DNA of 54,410 nt from Kocuria sp. Lineage in GTDB: Bacteria; Actinomycetota; Actinomycetes; Actinomycetales; Micrococcaceae. Position numbers and translations under genes: made by a program. The DNA lies in NCBI GenBank assembly GCA_031179495.1, contig JAPSHS010000004.1:1-54410 (forward strand), given 5' to 3'. Below the pieces are notes generated by a model. The model had not been told where the DNA came from. It searched no databases and saw nothing but the letters and a program-made list of their open reading frames with translations. Each line of letters begins with the position of its first letter. Positions within the stretch are counted from its first letter, which is position 1. This document shows positions 47,390-54,410 of this stretch, piece by piece.

Positions 47390-48600
47390 GAACGTATCCG
47401 TCCCAGCAGCCCGCCGGCACCCTCCAGGTGGACACCGGCCGCGGGGTGGCCGCAGCCCGGGGCTTCCGCGCCGCCGGCACCACGGCGGGCTTCAAGGAGT
47501 CCGGCGGGCCGGACCTCGCCCTCGTCGTCAACGACGGGCCGCAGCACCACGTCGGGGCCGTCTACACGACCAACCGGATCTCGGCAGCGCCGGTGCAGTG
47601 GTCCAAGGCCGCCACCGCCGACGGCCGGGCCGCCGCCGTGGTCCTCAACTCCGGCGGGGCCAACGCCTGCACCGGGCCGCAGGGCTTCCAGGCCTCCCAC
47701 CGGACCGCGGAGCTCGTGGGCGAGGCGCTGGGCGTCGGAGCCGGCGACGTCGTGGTGTGCTCCACCGGGCTCATCGGCCTCCAGCTGCCCATGGACGTCA
47801 TGGAGCGCGGCCTGCCCGCGGTCGTCGAGGCCCTGGGCCACGACGACGAGGCCGGGGCCGCCGCCGCCCGGGCCATCATGACCACCGACTCCGTCTCCAA
47901 GCAGGCCGCCTACGTCCGCGACGGCTGGACGGTCGGCGGCATGGCGAAGGGCGCCGGCATGCTCGCCCCCGGCCTGGCCACGATGCTCGTGGTGCTCACG
48001 ACCGACGCCGAGCTCTCCTCGGACGCCCTGCAGTGGGCCCTCGAGGACGCCGTGAAGGTCACGTTCAACCGCACCGACTCCGACGGCTGCATGTCCACCA
48101 ACGACACCGTGGTCCTCCTGGGCTCGGGCGCCTCCGGGATCACCCCGGACGAGTTCGAGTTCAGCCAGGCCGTGACGGCGGTGTGCCACTCGCTGGCCCA
48201 GCAGCTGATCACGGATGCCGAGGGCGCCTCCCACGACATCGCGATCACCACGGTCGACGCGGCGACCGAGAAGCAGGCGGAGGACGTGAGCCGCGCCGTG
48301 GCACGCTCGAACCTGTTCAAGGCGGCGATCTTCGGCAACGACCCCAACTGGGGCCGCGTGCTGTCCGCCGTGGGCACCACCGACGCCGCGTTCGACCCCG
48401 ACAGGCTCGACGTCACGATCAACGGGGTGACCGTGTGCCGCAACGGGGCGATCGGCGACCCGCGCGAGGGCGTGGACCTCGCGGCCCACCGGCAGGTGAG
48501 CGTGCTGATCGACCTCAAGGCGGGCGACGCGGACGCCACCGTGTGGACCAACGACCTCACCCACGACTACGTCGAGGAGAACAGCGCCTACTCCAGCTGA
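47386..48600 (+). CDS. argJ: Bifunctional ornithine acetyltransferase / N-acetylglutamate synthase
   Basis: 404 residues from a GTG at 47386. ArgJ transfers acetyl from acetylornithine to glutamate, recycling the acetyl group. It is made as one chain that cuts itself before a threonine, here in [16 protein letters not shown] (between Ala and Thr). The alpha part has [36 protein letters not shown] and [13 protein letters not shown]. The beta part has [39 protein letters not shown] and the C-terminal [17 protein letters not shown]. The presence of argJ explains the absence of argE. Whether it also makes acetylglutamate from acetyl-CoA is not visible in sequence. Confidence 0.97.
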   Translation: MRTYPSQQPAGTLQVDTGRGVAAARGFRAAGTTAGFKESGGPDLALVVNDGPQHHVGAVYTTNRISAAPVQWSKAATADGRAAAVVLNSGGANACTGPQGFQASHRTAELVGEALGVGAGDVVVCSTGLIGLQLPMDVMERGLPAVVEALGHDDEAGAAAARAIMTTDSVSKQAAYVRDGWTVGGMAKGAGMLAPGLATMLVVLTTDAELSSDALQWALEDAVKVTFNRTDSDGCMSTNDTVVLLGSGASGITPDEFEFSQAVTAVCHSLAQQLITDAEGASHDIAITTVDAATEKQAEDVSRAVARSNLFKAAIFGNDPNWGRVLSAVGTTDAAFDPDRLDVTINGVTVCRNGAIGDPREGVDLAAHRQVSVLIDLKAGDADATVWTNDLTHDYVEENSAYSS

Positions 48601-48647
48601 CCGGCCCACCGACCCACCGCAGCACCGACCGACGGCGCAGGAGAACC

Positions 48648-52385
<3,738 letters not shown>

Positions 52386-52419
52386 ACCCCGGTGCGCGTG
52401 CGCGGCCCCTCCTGCCGGG

Positions 52420-52445
52420 CGGTCCGCTGCCGCGCTAGCGGACCG
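52420..52445. terminator. Hairpin between convergent argR and the ankyrin gene
   Basis: A 9-bp perfect stem (52420-52428 with 52437-52445) and 8-base loop, 35 bases after the argR stop. The right arm includes the stop of the minus-strand gene. It is a likely end for the arg operon. Confidence 0.55.
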
Positions 52446-52869
52446 GGAACTCCTCGAGCACCGCGAGGAGGTCGGTGCGCTCGAAGACGCGGGCGAAGTC
52501 GGCCGCGGAGTGGGCGCCGGCCGTCTGGGAGGCTCCTGCCTCGAGCAGGGCGCGGACGACGGCCTCGTTGCCCCGGAAGACGGCGCTCATCAGTGCCGTC
52601 TGACCGTTGTCGTTGACCCGGTCCGGATCGGCACCGGCCCCGAGCAGGGCGGCGACGGTCTCCTCCTGCTGGTGGTAGGCGGCGAGGATGAGCAGGGTGT
52701 CGCCCTTCCCGTTGGTGAGGTTGACGGGGACACCGGCCTGCACGGCCGGCAGCAGCTCCTCGGTGCGGCCCTCCCGGGCCATGTCGAACAGGGAGACCAC
52801 GTAGGCCATCTCCTCCTCGGTCAGCTGCGGTGCGGGCTGGTCCTGGGGCTGCTGCGGGTTCTCGGTCAC
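52435..52869 (-). CDS. Ankyrin-repeat protein
   Basis: 144 residues from a GTG at 52869. The start is Gln/Pro-rich (QQPQDQPAPQLTEEEMAYVV). Ankyrin repeats span about residues 28-130: FDMAREGRTEELLPAVQAGVPVNLTNGKGDTLLILAAYHQQEETVAALLGAGADPDRVNDNGQTALMSAVFRGNEAVVRALLEAGASQ. The G-x-T-x-L-x-x-A and A-L-L-x-x-G-A-D pattern is clear. Such small cytoplasmic ankyrin proteins probably bind another protein. The partner is unknown, and there is no signal peptide. Confidence 0.9.
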   Translation of the reverse strand: MTENPQQPQDQPAPQLTEEEMAYVVSLFDMAREGRTEELLPAVQAGVPVNLTNGKGDTLLILAAYHQQEETVAALLGAGADPDRVNDNGQTALMSAVFRGNEAVVRALLEAGASQTAGAHSAADFARVFERTDLLAVLEEFPVR

Positions 52870-53053
52870 GGTCTGTCCTTCGTGCTCGGCGGGTGGTTCC
52901 TGCCGGGCAGTTTATCGAGGTCCGCGGCGCGGACGGGAACCCGGTGCCCGAGCCTTGACGGTGCAGTAACCGCCTGGCACGCTCGTGTGACGCGGCTCAC
53001 GCCGTGCCCGTCCCTCGCGCCGGTGCCCGCGCACCGGGGATCCGGAGTCGTCC

Positions 53054-54410
53054 TTGACCAACCTCGCCACCCTCCTCACCGGCTCGGCCGCGGCGGCCCC
53101 CGGCGCACGGGCCGTCGTGCTCGACGACAAGGTCCTGACCTACGGGGCCCTCGACGACCTCTCCGCCCGCGTCGCCTCGATGCTCTCCGCCAGCGGGGTA
53201 CGGCCCGGGGACCGCGTGGCGATGATCCTGCCCAACGTGCCGCACATGCCGATCGCCTACTACGGGATCCTGCGCATGGGCGGTGTCGTCGTGCCCCTCA
53301 ACCCCCTGCTCAGCCCCCGGGAGCTGGCCTACCACTTCCGGGACGCCGAGGTCTCGCTCGTGCTCGTGTGGGAGGCCATGGCCGAGGCCACCCGCAGCGC
53401 GATCGCGGAGCTGGGCCGGGAGGTCCCCGTGGTCGAGGTCACCGCCGCCGGGACGCGGCAGGGCCTCGGCCTGGTGCCGCCGCTGCCGGAGCTCGTCGAC
53501 CGGGCCGACGGCGAGGCCGCGGTGCTGCTCTACACCTCCGGGACCACGGGGCGGCCGAAGGGCGCGGTGCTGACCCACCACAACCTGCGGGCCAACGCGG
53601 AGCTGTCCGCGACGCTCTTCGGCACGAAGCCCGGGGACGTCATGTTCGGCGGGCTGCCCTTCTTCCACGTCTTCGGCCAGACCGTGGCGCTCAACAGCGT
53701 CATCGGGGCCGGAGCCACCGTCACGCTGCTCCCGCGCTTCGACCCGGCGAAGGCCCTGGAGATCCTCGTCCGCGACGAGGTGACGATCTTCGCCGGGGTG
53801 CCGAGCATGCACATCGCACTCCTGCACGCCGCCGGCGAGGGACCCGTCGAGGTGCCCCGCCTGCGGGCCGGGGTGTCCGGCGGCTCGCCCCTGCCGGTGG
53901 AGATCCTCGAGCGCTTCGAGAAGGTCTTCGGGGCCCCGATCTACGAGGGATACGGTCTCTCGGAGACCTCCCCGGTCGTGTGCTTCAACCAGGAGGAGGA
54001 CGGCCGCAGGCCGGGCTCCATCGGCACCGTGGTGCGCGGGGCGCAGCTGCGGGTCGTCGACGACCAGGACGAGGACGTCCCCGTGGGGGAGGTCGGCGAG
54101 CTCGTGGTGGCGGGGGAGTACGTGATGGCCGGCTACTGGCGCGATCCCGGGGCCACCGAGGCGGCGGTCCGCGACGGCTGGTTCCACACCGGCGACCTCG
54201 CCCGGGTGGACGAGGACGGCTTCTACTACATCGTGGACCGGAAGAAGGACATGGTGCTGCGCGGCGGCTACAACGTGTACCCTCGCGAGGTCGAGGAGGT
54301 CATCCACCAGTTCCCCGGCATCGCGGAGGCCGCCGTGGTGGGGGTGCCCGACGAGGCGATGGGCGAGGAGGTCGCGGCCGTCGTCGCCTTCCACGACGTC
54401 CCCGGCGCGG
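53054..54410 (+). CDS. AMP-dependent acyl-CoA synthetase/ligase (5' part)
   Basis: Open from a TTG at 53054 to the right edge (452 codons seen, 3' end missing). It is an ANL-superfamily enzyme that activates a fatty or other carboxylic acid with ATP and joins it to CoA. The N-terminal part (VLDDKVLTYGALDDLSARVASMLSASGVRPGDRVAMILPNVP) leads to the P-loop YTSGTTGRPKGAVLTHHNL near residue 160. FHVFGQTVALNS, SGGSPLPVEILERFE, YEGYGLSETSPVVCFN and the hinge region GWFHTGDLARVDEDGFYYIVDRKKDMVLRGGYNVYPREVEEV follow. The start is uncertain, because CCGGAG at 53042-53047 is only fair. The chain length of the substrate cannot be told. Confidence 0.92.
   Translation, partial: MTNLATLLTGSAAAAPGARAVVLDDKVLTYGALDDLSARVASMLSASGVRPGDRVAMILPNVPHMPIAYYGILRMGGVVVPLNPLLSPRELAYHFRDAEVSLVLVWEAMAEATRSAIAELGREVPVVEVTAAGTRQGLGLVPPLPELVDRADGEAAVLLYTSGTTGRPKGAVLTHHNLRANAELSATLFGTKPGDVMFGGLPFFHVFGQTVALNSVIGAGATVTLLPRFDPAKALEILVRDEVTIFAGVPSMHIALLHAAGEGPVEVPRLRAGVSGGSPLPVEILERFEKVFGAPIYEGYGLSETSPVVCFNQEEDGRRPGSIGTVVRGAQLRVVDDQDEDVPVGEVGELVVAGEYVMAGYWRDPGATEAAVRDGWFHTGDLARVDEDGFYYIVDRKKDMVLRGGYNVYPREVEEVIHQFPGIAEAAVVGVPDEAMGEEVAAVVAFHDVPGA

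Overview
This window is a stretch of core chromosome from a very GC-rich actinobacterium. Gene content and order, heavy GTG/TTG start use, many 1-4 base stop/start overlaps, and signature small proteins (DUF3046, DUF1844, a ClgR-type regulator, PriA-type HisA) point to the Micrococcaceae. A Kocuria- or Arthrobacter-like genus is my inference, not a database result. I see no insertion sequence, prophage, CRISPR array, tRNA or rRNA gene, and base composition is uniform apart from short AT-rich operators.

Layout from left to right. 1-4401: the 3' end of truB, two small membrane proteins, a GNAT acetyltransferase, ribF, an aldo-keto reductase on the minus strand, and rpsO. 4663-12677: pnp, an M16 peptidase, dapB, a TPR membrane protein, dapA and rnj. 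This groups RNA decay (PNPase, RNase J) with the lysine/diaminopimelate branch. 12744-19784: ftsK, pgsA, cinA, clgR, DUF3046, recA and recX, linking chromosome segregation, lipid synthesis and DNA repair. 19900-27905: miaB, miaA, dapF, an RsmC-like methyltransferase on the minus strand, hflX and dinG. 27967-29497: lexA and a divergent LysM protein, each with an SOS box. 29581-34102: hisC, hisB, hisH, a 53-residue membrane protein, hisA and an SseB-like protein. 34151-37932: DUF1844, DUF503, the infC-rpmI-rplT translation operon and a TrmH-type methyltransferase. 37937-43599: a NUDIX hydrolase, an HExxH protein, pheS-pheT and a membrane protein. 43673-46005: an M1 peptidase and a quinone oxidoreductase, both minus strand. 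46340-52385: the complete argCJBDFR operon. 52435-54410: an ankyrin protein and the 5' part of an acyl-CoA ligase.

The window is mainly conserved housekeeping. No novel multi-gene system is evident. The most interesting signals are regulatory. (1) Three SOS boxes (recA, lexA, LysM gene) each carry a -10-like hexamer at the same offset, so LexA would sit directly on the core promoter. (2) The infC leader has a possible leaderless 46-codon reading frame that ends exactly where a terminator-like hairpin begins, and infC itself starts with ATT. (3) dapB, dapA, ftsK, miaB, dapF, hisC and argC each have a TANNNT -10 hexamer 6-7 bases before the start codon, which predicts leaderless transcripts. 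(4) A tandem AT-rich ARG-box-like operator sits over the argC promoter. (5) A GGAA-N-GTT promoter candidate precedes clgR. (6) Strong, T-poor hairpins lie between convergent genes.
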